A DNA stretch of 7,144 bases from Aestuariivirga sp. (GCA_020252385.1 JADCDC010000114.1:1-7144), one strand, 5' to 3'. Numbered from the stretch's first letter, positions 1 to 5,428 are shown. Made by a program: numbers and translations. The notes: a model not told the origin generated them from the sequence alone.

Positions 1-1
1 G

Positions 2-184
2 GACTTTGGCCTCGAACTCCCGGAGGACACCGAAGTGCGCGTGTGGGATTCGACCGCCGAGGTGCGCTATCTCGTGATCCCCGAACGCCCCGCCGGAACG
101 GAAGGCTTCAGCGAGGAGGCGCTGGCGGAACTCGTCACCCGCGATGCGATGATCGGCACGGGCCTGGCGAGGACGCCGCGGTGA
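2..184 (+). CDS. nthA: Nitrile hydratase alpha subunit, C-terminal 60 residues (5' partial)
   Basis: This frame is open from the window edge to a TGA at 182-184. It encodes the end of the catalytic alpha subunit of nitrile hydratase, the cytoplasmic metalloenzyme that hydrates nitriles to amides. The visible part matches the typical alpha tail: VRVWDSTAEVRYLVIPERP, then AGTEGFSEEALAELVTRD, then MIGTG near the end. The metal site (CxxCSC, whose cysteines are oxidised to sulfinic and sulfenic acids) lies upstream of the window, so cobalt or iron type cannot be read here. The stop overlaps the beta-subunit start in a GTGA, as expected for co-translated subunits. The related thiocyanate hydrolase gamma subunit is a less likely alternative. 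The identity is firm because the beta and accessory genes follow. Confidence 0.93.
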   Translation, partial: DFGLELPEDTEVRVWDSTAEVRYLVIPERPAGTEGFSEEALAELVTRDAMIGTGLARTPR

Positions 185-834
185 ACGGGCCGCATGACAT
201 GGGGGGCTTCACCGGCTTCGGCCCGGTCAAGCCCGAGGCGGACGAGCCGGTCTGGCATGCGGAGTGGGAGCCCCGCGCCTTCGCGCTCGTGCTCGCCATG
301 GGCATGACGGGATCATGGAACATCGACCAGGCGCGCCACGCCCGCGAGCGGCTTCCCGCCCTCTCCTACTGGCGTTGGAGCTACTACGAGATGCGCCACC
401 ATGCCCTCCTGCTGCAGCTTGTCGAGCTGGGGCTGGTCACGGCGGCAGAGGAGGAACAGGGCCGCATGGCGGTGCCGCCGCTTCCGGTGAAGCGCGTCGC
501 GAAGGCCCAGGACATTCCCGCCATTCTCGATGCGGGCGGGCCGGCGTCACGGCCGAGCAACCTGCCGCAGGGCTTCGCGCTGGGAGAAAAAGTCCGTACA
601 CGGAACATCAACCCGCCTGGCCACACCCGCCTCCCCCGCTATGCGCGCGGTCGCATGGGCGAGATCGTGGCGGTGCATGGCACGCATGTGTTCCCCGATT
701 CGAATGCGCATGGGCTGGGCGAGGATCCGCAATGGCTCTACACCGTGCGCTTCAGCGCCCGTGAGCTCTGGGGCAAGGACAGCCGCGACAGCGTGATGAT
801 CGATCTGTGGGAGCCTTATCTTGAAGCTGTCTGA
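181..834 (+). CDS. nthB: Nitrile hydratase beta subunit
   Basis: This encodes the 217-residue structural subunit that pairs with alpha to form the active-site cleft of nitrile hydratase. I chose the GTG at 181 because it begins VNGPHDMGGFTGFGPV, the classic beta N-terminus, and overlaps the alpha stop. The frame stays open back to 43, but that stretch runs through alpha. An alpha-helical N-terminal domain (about 1-95) contains FHAEWE-like WHAEWEPRAF (25-34) and SYYEMR (67-72). A C-terminal SH3-like barrel (about 130-217) has GEKVRTRNINPPGHTRLPRYARG (135-157), FPDSNAHG and the ending IDLWEPYLEAV. By alignment from memory with the Rhodococcus enzyme, R52 and R150 match the two beta arginines that contact the oxidised active-site cysteines. 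Length is normal for the family and no defect is seen. Confidence 0.96.
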   Translation: MNGPHDMGGFTGFGPVKPEADEPVWHAEWEPRAFALVLAMGMTGSWNIDQARHARERLPALSYWRWSYYEMRHHALLLQLVELGLVTAAEEEQGRMAVPPLPVKRVAKAQDIPAILDAGGPASRPSNLPQGFALGEKVRTRNINPPGHTRLPRYARGRMGEIVAVHGTHVFPDSNAHGLGEDPQWLYTVRFSARELWGKDSRDSVMIDLWEPYLEAV

Positions 835-1147
835 CTCATCGGGCCTTCCCGCGGACAGTGACGGCCCCGTCTTCGCCGAACCCTGGGAGGCGGAGGCCTT
901 CGCGCTTGCCGTCACGCTCCATGAGGCCGGAGTCTTCGGCTGGGGCGAATGGGCGGCAGCGCTGGGTGCGGAACTCAAGGCCGATCCGCAGCGGCCCTAT
1001 TACGAAAGCTGGCTCGCGGCACTCGAGACGCTCGTCGAGGCCAAGGGCGTGATGACGGCGGGCGAGCGCCTTGCCCGCGTCGCGGCGTGGGACCGCGCGG
1101 CGAGGGCGACGCCGCACGGGGAACCCATCCTGCTCAGCCGAGGGTAA
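821..1147 (+). CDS. Nitrile hydratase accessory protein (beta N-terminal-like, maturation factor type)
   Basis: This 108-residue soluble protein resembles the N-terminal domain of nitrile hydratase beta, as in the small accessory (P14K/activator-like) proteins. Characteristic segments are PVFAEPWEAEAFALAV (16-31), EAGVFGWGEWAAALGAEL (35-52), YYESWLAALETLV (60-72) and TPHGEPILL near the end. Relatives of known function form a complex with apo-alpha and help insert cobalt or oxidise the ligand cysteines, so the same role is inferred. The likely start is a TTG at 821, 14 bp inside the beta gene. It has GGGAG at 809-813 seven bases upstream, and no ATG or GTG occurs before the conserved FAEPW block. 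The 3' end overlaps the opposing ccdA gene by 14 bp. The family is sure; the exact start and role are less so. Confidence 0.9.
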   Translation: MKLSDSSGLPADSDGPVFAEPWEAEAFALAVTLHEAGVFGWGEWAAALGAELKADPQRPYYESWLAALETLVEAKGVMTAGERLARVAAWDRAARATPHGEPILLSRG

Positions 1148-1907
1148 GCAGGAAGGGGAAGCGCTCGATCAGCCAGTAGGACACCGCCTGCACGCCGCCG
1201 GTGATGAACATGACGCCGGAGGCGACGAGCAAGGCGCCCGCCACCTTCTCCACCGTCGCGAGATGCTTGCGGAAGCCCGCCATGAAGCCCATGAACGTGC
1301 CGACGGCCGCGGCGGCCAGCAGGAAGGGAATGCCGAGCCCCGCCGAATAGACGGCGAGCAGGCCTGCACCCTTCAGCACGTCCTGCTCGCTCGCGGCGAC
1401 GGTGAGGATCATGCCGAGCACCGGCCCGATGCAGGGCGTCCAGCCGAAGGCGAAGGCAAGGCCGATCAGATAGGCGCCGGCAAGGCCGCCCGGATGCTCC
1501 TTGTGCTGGTAGCGCACCTCGCGCGAGATCCAGAACATGCGGAACAGCCCGAGAAAATGCAGGCCCATGGCGATGATGATCAGCCCCGCCACGGTGGTGA
1601 TCGGGTTGAAGGAGAAGCCGAAGAGTTCGACCTGCCGGGCGAGCTCGGTGCGGAGCAGGCTGCCGATCCAGGAGGCGCTGGCGCCGAGGATCACGAACAC
1701 GGTCGAGAAGCCGAGCACGAACATCAATGCGGCGAGCATGGTGCGCCGCCGCTCTTCCCGGGGGCGTGCCTTGTGGTCGACGAGTTCCTCGAGCGAGGTG
1801 CCGGTGATGAAGCACAGATAGGGCGGCACCAGCGGCAGCACGCAGGGGCTGAGGAAGCTGATGGCGCCGGCGAGCAGCGCCGCGCCGATCGAAACGTCGA
1901 GGTCCAT
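1134..1907 (-). CDS. ccdA: Cytochrome c biogenesis protein CcdA (thiol-disulfide electron transporter)
   Basis: This 257-residue inner-membrane protein belongs to the CcdA/DsbD transmembrane-domain family. The family carries reducing equivalents from cytoplasmic thioredoxin across the membrane to periplasmic thiol-disulfide proteins, typically CcmG/ResA in cytochrome c maturation. About six hydrophobic segments are visible (near 7-33, 57-80, 103-122, 140-165, 172-200 and 213-240). The redox cysteine pair sits in the hallmark motifs SPCVLPLVPP (C22) and WTPCIGPVLG (C159). The ATG at 1905-1907 has GAGGAA (minus strand, over 1910-1915) just upstream. Length is typical and nothing is missing. The gene is alone on this strand: it converges on the nitrile hydratase accessory gene and diverges from the metal operon. 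Its physiological partner is not encoded here, so a role in cytochrome c assembly is inferred from family. Confidence 0.95.
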   Translation of the reverse strand: MDLDVSIGAALLAGAISFLSPCVLPLVPPYLCFITGTSLEELVDHKARPREERRRTMLAALMFVLGFSTVFVILGASASWIGSLLRTELARQVELFGFSFNPITTVAGLIIIAMGLHFLGLFRMFWISREVRYQHKEHPGGLAGAYLIGLAFAFGWTPCIGPVLGMILTVAASEQDVLKGAGLLAVYSAGLGIPFLLAAAAVGTFMGFMAGFRKHLATVEKVAGALLVASGVMFITGGVQAVSYWLIERFPFLLTLG

Positions 1908-1931
1908 CGTTCCTCATGTGGCAGGAAGGCC

Positions 1932-1960
1932 GCGGCTCCGCAACTCAGCCATGGAGCCGC
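1932..1960. repeat. 8-bp inverted repeat in the ccdA leader
   Basis: GCGGCTCC at 1932-1939 is repeated as its exact reverse complement GGAGCCGC at 1953-1960, with a 13-base spacer and one possible extra G-U pair. It lies 25-55 bp upstream of the ccdA start codon. In a ccdA transcript starting further upstream it would form a GC-rich hairpin ahead of the ribosome binding site. It could also be an operator or chance structure in GC-rich DNA. No T-tract follows on either strand, so a terminator is unlikely. Confidence 0.4.
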
Positions 1961-1996
1961 ACCGCTCACAAGCGCGTCAGGTGCTTTGCGCTTCGC

Positions 1997-2025
1997 TTGA
2001 CCGACGTCCACACCTTGAGTATGTA
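1997..2025 (+). promoter_or_regulatory. Candidate sigma-70 promoter of the metal operon
   Basis: TTGACC at 1997-2002 matches the -35 consensus at five of six bases. A 17-base spacer separates it from TATGTA at 2020-2025, a weak -10. Transcription would begin near 2032, leaving a leader of roughly 25 bases. The -10 overlaps the AT-rich operator, which is the arrangement expected for repression. A purine-rich GAGGA at 2044-2048, seven bases from the ATG at 2056, serves as ribosome binding site. The prediction rests only on pattern matching. Confidence 0.45.
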
Positions 2026-2042
2026 ACATTATAACATTACAT
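2021..2042. promoter_or_regulatory. Probable Zur-type (Fur-family) operator upstream of znuA
   Basis: This 22-bp AT-rich island stands out in otherwise GC-rich DNA, 14-35 bases upstream of the ZnuA-like start codon. It is an imperfect dyad about the 2031/2032 boundary: 9 of 11 base pairs are symmetric, and the half-site reads TAACATTACAT. It closely resembles the GTAATGTTATAACATTAC-type palindrome I associate with alphaproteobacterial Zur boxes. It also contains an exact tandem 8-mer, TAACATTA twice (2024-2039). A Zn-loaded Zur dimer here would cover the -10 and start site and repress the operon when zinc is plentiful. The minus strand carries an exact TATAAT inside the site (2029-2034), so effects on ccdA cannot be excluded. 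Regulator identity is inferred from motif and downstream gene content. Confidence 0.7.
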
Positions 2043-2055
2043 CGAGGATATCCAC

Positions 2056-3036
2056 ATGCGTCTCGTCCTGAGTGTCCTGGCCGCCTGCCTGGCCGTGAGC
2101 CCTGCCGTTGCGGTCCCCAAGGTCATCGCCTCGGTGGTGCCGGTGCATGGCATCGTTTCCGCCGTCATGGGCGACACCGGCCAGCCGGAGCTTCTGCTGT
2201 CGGGCAGCATGTCGGAGCACCGCGCCACCTTCACCCCCCAGCAGATTTCCGATCTCGGCAAGGCGGATGTGGTCTTCATCATCGGCCGGGGGCTGGAGGG
2301 CAAGCTGTCGCAGATCAGCGGTTCGGAGGCCGTGAACGGCAAGCGTTTCGTGGAATTGAGCACGGTGCCGGGCATCGTCACCTACCCCATCCGCGAGGGC
2401 GGCGCCTGGGAAGCCCATGATCATGACCATGGCCATGGGCATGACCACGGGCATGACCACGATCACGATCACGATCACGGCCATGGGCATGACCATGGCG
2501 AGGAGAAGGAGGGCGTCCTCAGCTTCGACCCGCATGTCTGGCTCGACCCGCAGAACGCCAAGGCCATGGCCGGCGCGGTGGCAGCCGAACTCGCCAAGGC
2601 GGACCCCGCCAATGCCGAGACCTACAAGAAGAACGCGGAGGCCTTCAGCGCCTCGCTCGACCAGCTTTCGGGCCAGCTTGCAACCGAACTCGCCCCGGTG
2701 AAGACCGTGCCCTATGTCGTCTTCCATGACGCCTACCAGTATTTCGAGCAGCGCTTCGGGCTTTCGGCGGCGGGCTCGATCTCGGACGTGTCGGCCAACG
2801 CCCCCTCGGCCAAGCGCCTGCGCGAGGTGCGGGCCAAGATCAAGGAGGTGAAGGCGGCCTGCGTGTTCCGCGAGCCCCAGTATGACGGCAAGATGGTGAC
2901 GACCGTGATCGAGGGCACCAATGCCCGCCAGGGCGTGCTCGATCCGCTGGGCGCCGACATCAAGCCAGGCCCCGAGGCCTACCAGCAGCTCCTCACCCAG
3001 CTGTCGAAGAGCCTGAGGGACTGCCTCGCCGGCTGA
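2056..3036 (+). CDS. znuA: ZnuA-like zinc ABC-transporter substrate-binding protein with His-rich loop
   Basis: This 326-residue periplasmic metal-binding protein is of the cluster A-I (ZnuA/TroA) family. An N-terminal signal peptide (about 1-19, ending PAVA) is followed by the first lobe starting VIASVVPVHGIVSAVMG. Likely zinc ligands are H55 (SEHRATFTP), H160 (DPHVWLDP) and H224 (VFHDAYQYF), matching the three ZnuA histidines. A loop at 121-147 alternates His with Asp or Gly and holds 14 histidines, as in zinc-specific members. C269 and C323 could form the C-terminal disulfide known in E. coli ZnuA. The C-terminal block DPLGADIKPGPEAYQQLL is standard. The gene lies directly behind a Zur-like box and leads a run with zevA, zevB and tspO. 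No znuB or znuC accompanies it, so it either serves transporters encoded elsewhere or feeds the ZevAB-like proteins. AdcA/MntC-type specificity is less likely given the loop. Confidence 0.92.
   Translation: MRLVLSVLAACLAVSPAVAVPKVIASVVPVHGIVSAVMGDTGQPELLLSGSMSEHRATFTPQQISDLGKADVVFIIGRGLEGKLSQISGSEAVNGKRFVELSTVPGIVTYPIREGGAWEAHDHDHGHGHDHGHDHDHDHDHGHGHDHGEEKEGVLSFDPHVWLDPQNAKAMAGAVAAELAKADPANAETYKKNAEAFSASLDQLSGQLATELAPVKTVPYVVFHDAYQYFEQRFGLSAAGSISDVSANAPSAKRLREVRAKIKEVKAACVFREPQYDGKMVTTVIEGTNARQGVLDPLGADIKPGPEAYQQLLTQLSKSLRDCLAG
2416..2496 (+). repeat. Repetitive DNA encoding the (His-X)14 metal-binding loop
   Basis: These 27 codons in the ZnuA-like gene alternate CAT/CAC with GAC/GAT or GGC/GGG. 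The DNA is repetitive: a 17-base unit beginning GGCCATGGGCATGACC occurs at 2431-2447 and again at 2479-2495, and CACGAT is iterated three times between them. Such stretches tend to gain or lose units by slippage, so loop length may vary between strains. In the protein the loop probably acts as a low-affinity zinc trap or sensor near the binding cleft. Confidence 0.85.
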
Positions 3037-3039
3037 ACG

Positions 3040-3066
3040 GAGGCCGTCCGGAGCCTTCACTTTTTT
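3040..3066 (+). terminator. Weak intrinsic terminator or attenuator after znuA
   Basis: A short stem (GAGGC at 3040-3044 against GCCTT at 3053-3057, one wobble pair, 8-base loop) is followed within three bases by six Ts (3061-3066). The stem is short for a full terminator, so partial termination that lowers expression of the following genes is the more plausible reading. It is the only stem-plus-T-tract I see between the ZnuA-like gene and zevA. Confidence 0.3.
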
Positions 3067-3080
3067 GCCGCATTAGCCCA

Positions 3081-3115
3081 TCATTGCTCGGGAAATCTCG
3101 ATGAGTGAGCAATGA
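3081..3115 (+). promoter_or_regulatory. Inverted repeat enclosing the zevA start codon
   Basis: TCATTGCTC at 3081-3089 is the exact reverse complement of GAGCAATGA at 3107-3115, with 17 bases between them. The right arm contains the zevA ATG (3112-3114), so in mRNA a 9-bp stem would hide the start. The loop holds a Shine-Dalgarno-like GGGA (3090-3093) and an ATG at 3101. The pattern could give translational control, or it could be a protein-binding dyad in DNA. The repeat itself is plain in the sequence; any function is inferred. Confidence 0.45.
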
Positions 3116-3780
3116 ACAGAAGAGCTTGGGCTGTCTGTGCGGCCGGTTTCGCCGCCATGGCCGCAACCGTTTCCCCCGCGGCCGCGCACCCGCATGTCTG
3201 GATCGAGATGCGCTCCGACGTGGTGTTCAACGACCAGGGCCTGATCACCGCCATGAACCTGATGTGGACCTTCGACGACGGCTATGCCCAGATGGCGCTG
3301 GACGGGCTCGATACCAATCGCGACGGGGTCTACAGCCCCTCGGAGCTCGATCCATTGACCAAGGAGAACATCGCCTCGCTGAAGGATTACGGCTTCTTCA
3401 CCGTGATGCGCTACAACGGCGAGAGGCAGGCGCTGGGCGAGGTGACGGAATTCGGCCAGATCTTCTCGAACGAGAAGCTTCAGCTTCACCTGCAGGTGCC
3501 GCTCGCGACGCCGGTCGATCCCACCAAGGGGGAGTTCGTGGCCAAGGTCTATGATCCCGATTTCTTCATCGCCATGGACTATGCCAAGGACGAGCCGGTG
3601 ACGGTGATCGGCGCCATGCCGAAGAACTGCCAGCTGGTGGTGAAGCCGGTGGCGACCGATGCCGAGATCGAGGAGACGCGCGCCATGCTCGCCACCAAGG
3701 GCCCCGAGTGGAAGCCCGAGAACGACGAGGACTTCGGCGCACTCTTCGCCCAGCCCGTCACCATCCAGTGCAAGGCCTGA
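3112..3780 (+). CDS. zevA: Periplasmic DUF1007 family protein, ZevA-like metal-binding component
   Basis: This 222-residue exported protein has a signal peptide (about 1-25, ending SPAAA) and then the hallmark mature N-terminus HPHVWIE (26-32), whose histidines could bind metal right at the processed end. DUF1007 proteins (COG3683) are usually encoded beside NicO/RcnA-type permeases. In Haemophilus influenzae the pair is ZevA-ZevB, reported to be needed for growth under zinc limitation, with ZevA binding zinc. Residues 67-78 form a textbook EF-hand loop (D67, N69, D71, G72, E78), so calcium may also bind. The stop overlaps the next ATG by one base (TGATG), showing coupling to the permease. 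The ribosome binding site is poor and the start is enclosed by an inverted repeat. The family is clear; zinc specificity is inferred from the Zur-like box and the ZnuA neighbour. Confidence 0.88.
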   Translation: MNRRAWAVCAAGFAAMAATVSPAAAHPHVWIEMRSDVVFNDQGLITAMNLMWTFDDGYAQMALDGLDTNRDGVYSPSELDPLTKENIASLKDYGFFTVMRYNGERQALGEVTEFGQIFSNEKLQLHLQVPLATPVDPTKGEFVAKVYDPDFFIAMDYAKDEPVTVIGAMPKNCQLVVKPVATDAEIEETRAMLATKGPEWKPENDEDFGALFAQPVTIQCKA

Positions 3781-4907
3781 TGCGCACACTCCTCGCCCTG
3801 CTCGGCCTGCTGTTCGTGCTGCTGGCGGTAGCGCCGCCGCAGGCCATGGCGCAGCAGGCAGCGGGAACGGCCGTCGAGGAGGCGGCACCCGCCCCCAAGA
3901 TCGACCGCAGGAAGCTCCTCGTGCAGCCACGCAACCAGGACGGCAGCGTGGTCGCGGTCTCCTTCTTCGAGGATCCCGTGCTGTGGGCGCGGGAGAAGCA
4001 GCAGGCCTTCTATGGCAAGCTCTCCGCCACGCTCCGCCAGATGCGGGGCAATTCGCCGCTGGCCGCCACCTGGGCACTGATGCTCCTGAGCTTCGGCTAT
4101 GGCGTGTTCCATGCCGCCGGCCCTGGCCACGGCAAGGCGGTGATCTCGGCCTGGCTGCTCGCCACCGAGAACGAATTGCGCCGCGGCATCCTGATCTCCT
4201 TCCTGAGTGCGCTGATCCAGGCCCTGACCGCCATCGTGCTGGTGGGTGTGCTGTTCCTGGTGGTGGCAAGCGTCGGCTCCGCGGCGCGCGACATGGCGGG
4301 CCTTCTCGAAAGCGCGAGCTATGCCCTGATCGCACTCCTCGGCGGCTATCTGGTGTGGACGGCACTCGGCATGCTGCGGCCCGTGAAGGCGGAGCCCGCA
4401 CCCGTTCCCGCCTTCGCCGGCGTCACCACGCGCCAGACCATCGTGCTGCATGACTTCGCGGGCTTCGAGCCGAAGACATCGGGCGCCGCGCCCGCGGCCG
4501 ATCATGTGCATGGCCCCGATTGCGGCTGCGGGCATGCGCATCTTCCCGCCGCCAGCGAGCTCCGCGGCGACTGGTCGCTCGCCAAGGCCTTCTCGATCGC
4601 CTTCGCCGTGGGGATCAGGCCCTGCACGGGCGCTATCCTGGTGCTGGTCTTCGCCAATGGGCTGGGGCTCTACTGGGCGGGCGTGCTCTCCACCCTTGCC
4701 ATGGCGGTCGGAACCTTCATCACCGTCTCGCTGATCGCGGCCTTCGCGGTCTATTCGAAGAAGCTCGCCGCCCGCCTCCTGCGCGGGCAGTCCCGCCTGC
4801 TCGACTGGTTCGGCATCGGGCTCCGCTTCGCGGGCGGCCTCGCCATCGCCTTTCTCGGAACGATCCTGTTCCTCGGCTCGTTGGGCACCACCAACGCCAT
4901 GATGTGA
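3780..4907 (+). CDS. zevB: NicO/RcnA-family membrane metal transporter, ZevB-like
   Basis: This 375-residue membrane protein of the NicO family (COG2215, nickel/cobalt transporters including RcnA) partners DUF1007 proteins. The ATG at 3780 overlaps the zevA stop and opens a signal sequence (1-24, ending PQAMA). A periplasmic segment follows, then hydrophobic helices from about residue 95. The signature FGYGVFHAAGPGHGKAV (105-121) carries H111 and H117. A soluble loop (about 200-262) holds a His/Cys cluster, DHVHGPDCGCGHAH (241-254), suited to binding metal. GIRPCTGA (278-285) is a second conserved motif. Characterised relatives export nickel and cobalt (RcnA), while ZevB is linked to zinc acquisition. 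The Zur-like operator and ZnuA neighbour favour zinc uptake, but direction and metal cannot be read from sequence. A role in cobalt supply to nitrile hydratase is possible. Confidence 0.87.
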   Translation: MRTLLALLGLLFVLLAVAPPQAMAQQAAGTAVEEAAPAPKIDRRKLLVQPRNQDGSVVAVSFFEDPVLWAREKQQAFYGKLSATLRQMRGNSPLAATWALMLLSFGYGVFHAAGPGHGKAVISAWLLATENELRRGILISFLSALIQALTAIVLVGVLFLVVASVGSAARDMAGLLESASYALIALLGGYLVWTALGMLRPVKAEPAPVPAFAGVTTRQTIVLHDFAGFEPKTSGAAPAADHVHGPDCGCGHAHLPAASELRGDWSLAKAFSIAFAVGIRPCTGAILVLVFANGLGLYWAGVLSTLAMAVGTFITVSLIAAFAVYSKKLAARLLRGQSRLLDWFGIGLRFAGGLAIAFLGTILFLGSLGTTNAMM

Positions 4908-4912
4908 GCTCC

Positions 4913-5392
4913 ATGCCGGTGAAGACGACGCGCAACCAGTGGATCGTGCTGGGTGGACTGATCCTGTTCTGCCTCGCGGTGGGCGCCATCGGCGGCGGGG
5001 CGAGCGCCAGCGCCATCGACGGCTGGTACCGCACCCTCGCCAAGCCGGTCTGGAACCCGCCCGACTGGGTGTTCGGCCCGGTGTGGACGGTCCTCTACAT
5101 CATGATGGCGGTGGCCGCCTGGCTGGTGTGGAAGACCGGCGACCGGGTGAGGCCCGCCATGGTGCTGTTCTTCGTGCAACTGGCGCTGAACCTCGCCTGG
5201 ACCTTCATCTTCTTCAGCGCGCAATCGCCGGGCCTCGCCCTGATCGAGATCACCTTCCTGTGGCTCGCCGTGCTCTTCACCATGCTCGCCTTCTTCGGGC
5301 GGCAGACCACGGCGGGCTGGCTGTTCGTGCCCTATCTCGCCTGGGTGAGCTTTGCAGCCGCCCTCAACTTCGCCATCTGGTGGATGAACTGA
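4913..5392 (+). CDS. tspO: TspO/MBR family tryptophan-rich sensory protein
   Basis: This 159-residue five-helix membrane protein is the bacterial relative of the mitochondrial translocator protein, which binds porphyrins and sterols. Family hallmarks are WYRTLAKPVWNPPDWVFGPVWTVLY (38-62), the third-helix QLALNLAWTFIFF (89-101) and the C-terminal PYLAWVSFAAALNFAIW (140-156). The count of 14 tryptophans is typical. In Rhodobacter, TspO modulates tetrapyrrole export and photosynthesis genes in response to oxygen. Here it starts only five bases after the zevB stop with a weak ribosome binding site, so it is probably the last gene of the metal operon. That position suggests a link between metal status and porphyrin handling, which is inference. 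Family identity is very secure. Confidence 0.95.
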   Translation: MPVKTTRNQWIVLGGLILFCLAVGAIGGGASASAIDGWYRTLAKPVWNPPDWVFGPVWTVLYIMMAVAAWLVWKTGDRVRPAMVLFFVQLALNLAWTFIFFSAQSPGLALIEITFLWLAVLFTMLAFFGRQTTAGWLFVPYLAWVSFAAALNFAIWWMN

Positions 5393-5401
5393 GGGTTGCT
5401 G

Positions 5402-5428
5402 TTGCCGTTCCGCCGCCTGCGCTAGACT
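5402..5428 (+). promoter_or_regulatory. Possible promoter for the MoaD-like/BNR gene pair
   Basis: TTGCCG (5402-5407) and TAGACT (5423-5428) resemble -35 and -10 elements in the 62-bp gap after tspO. The spacer is only 15 bases, shorter than ideal, and no other pair looks better. No clear hairpin terminator was seen in the gap, so read-through from the metal operon is also possible. Confidence 0.3.

Noticed and set aside
43..180. Extension of the beta-subunit frame upstream to an ATG at 43
   Set aside because: It runs through the alpha-subunit coding sequence in another frame and has no family similarity. The GTG at 181 gives the canonical beta N-terminus.
1071..2000. 309-codon plus-strand frame and a 305-codon minus-strand frame (1000-1917) over ccdA
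   Set aside because: Both are shadows in GC-rich DNA. Only the 1134-1907 frame has membrane helices and the CcdA cysteine motifs.
2416..2496. Repeat array resembling a CRISPR or tandem repeat locus
   Set aside because: The periodicity is codon-level within a coding His loop, with no spacer-repeat structure.
2029..3060. 343-codon minus-strand frame opposite the ZnuA-like gene
   Set aside because: Its sequence is low-complexity antisense (Met/Val/Ile runs opposite the His loop) with no recognisable domain.
3708..3779. Upstream extension of the NicO frame to 3708
   Set aside because: It overlaps the 3' end of zevA and would bury the signal peptide that starts cleanly at 3780.
3073..4541. Long minus-strand frames opposite zevA/zevB
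   Set aside because: Arg/His/Pro-rich antisense composition without domains, while the plus strand carries two clear families joined by a TGATG.
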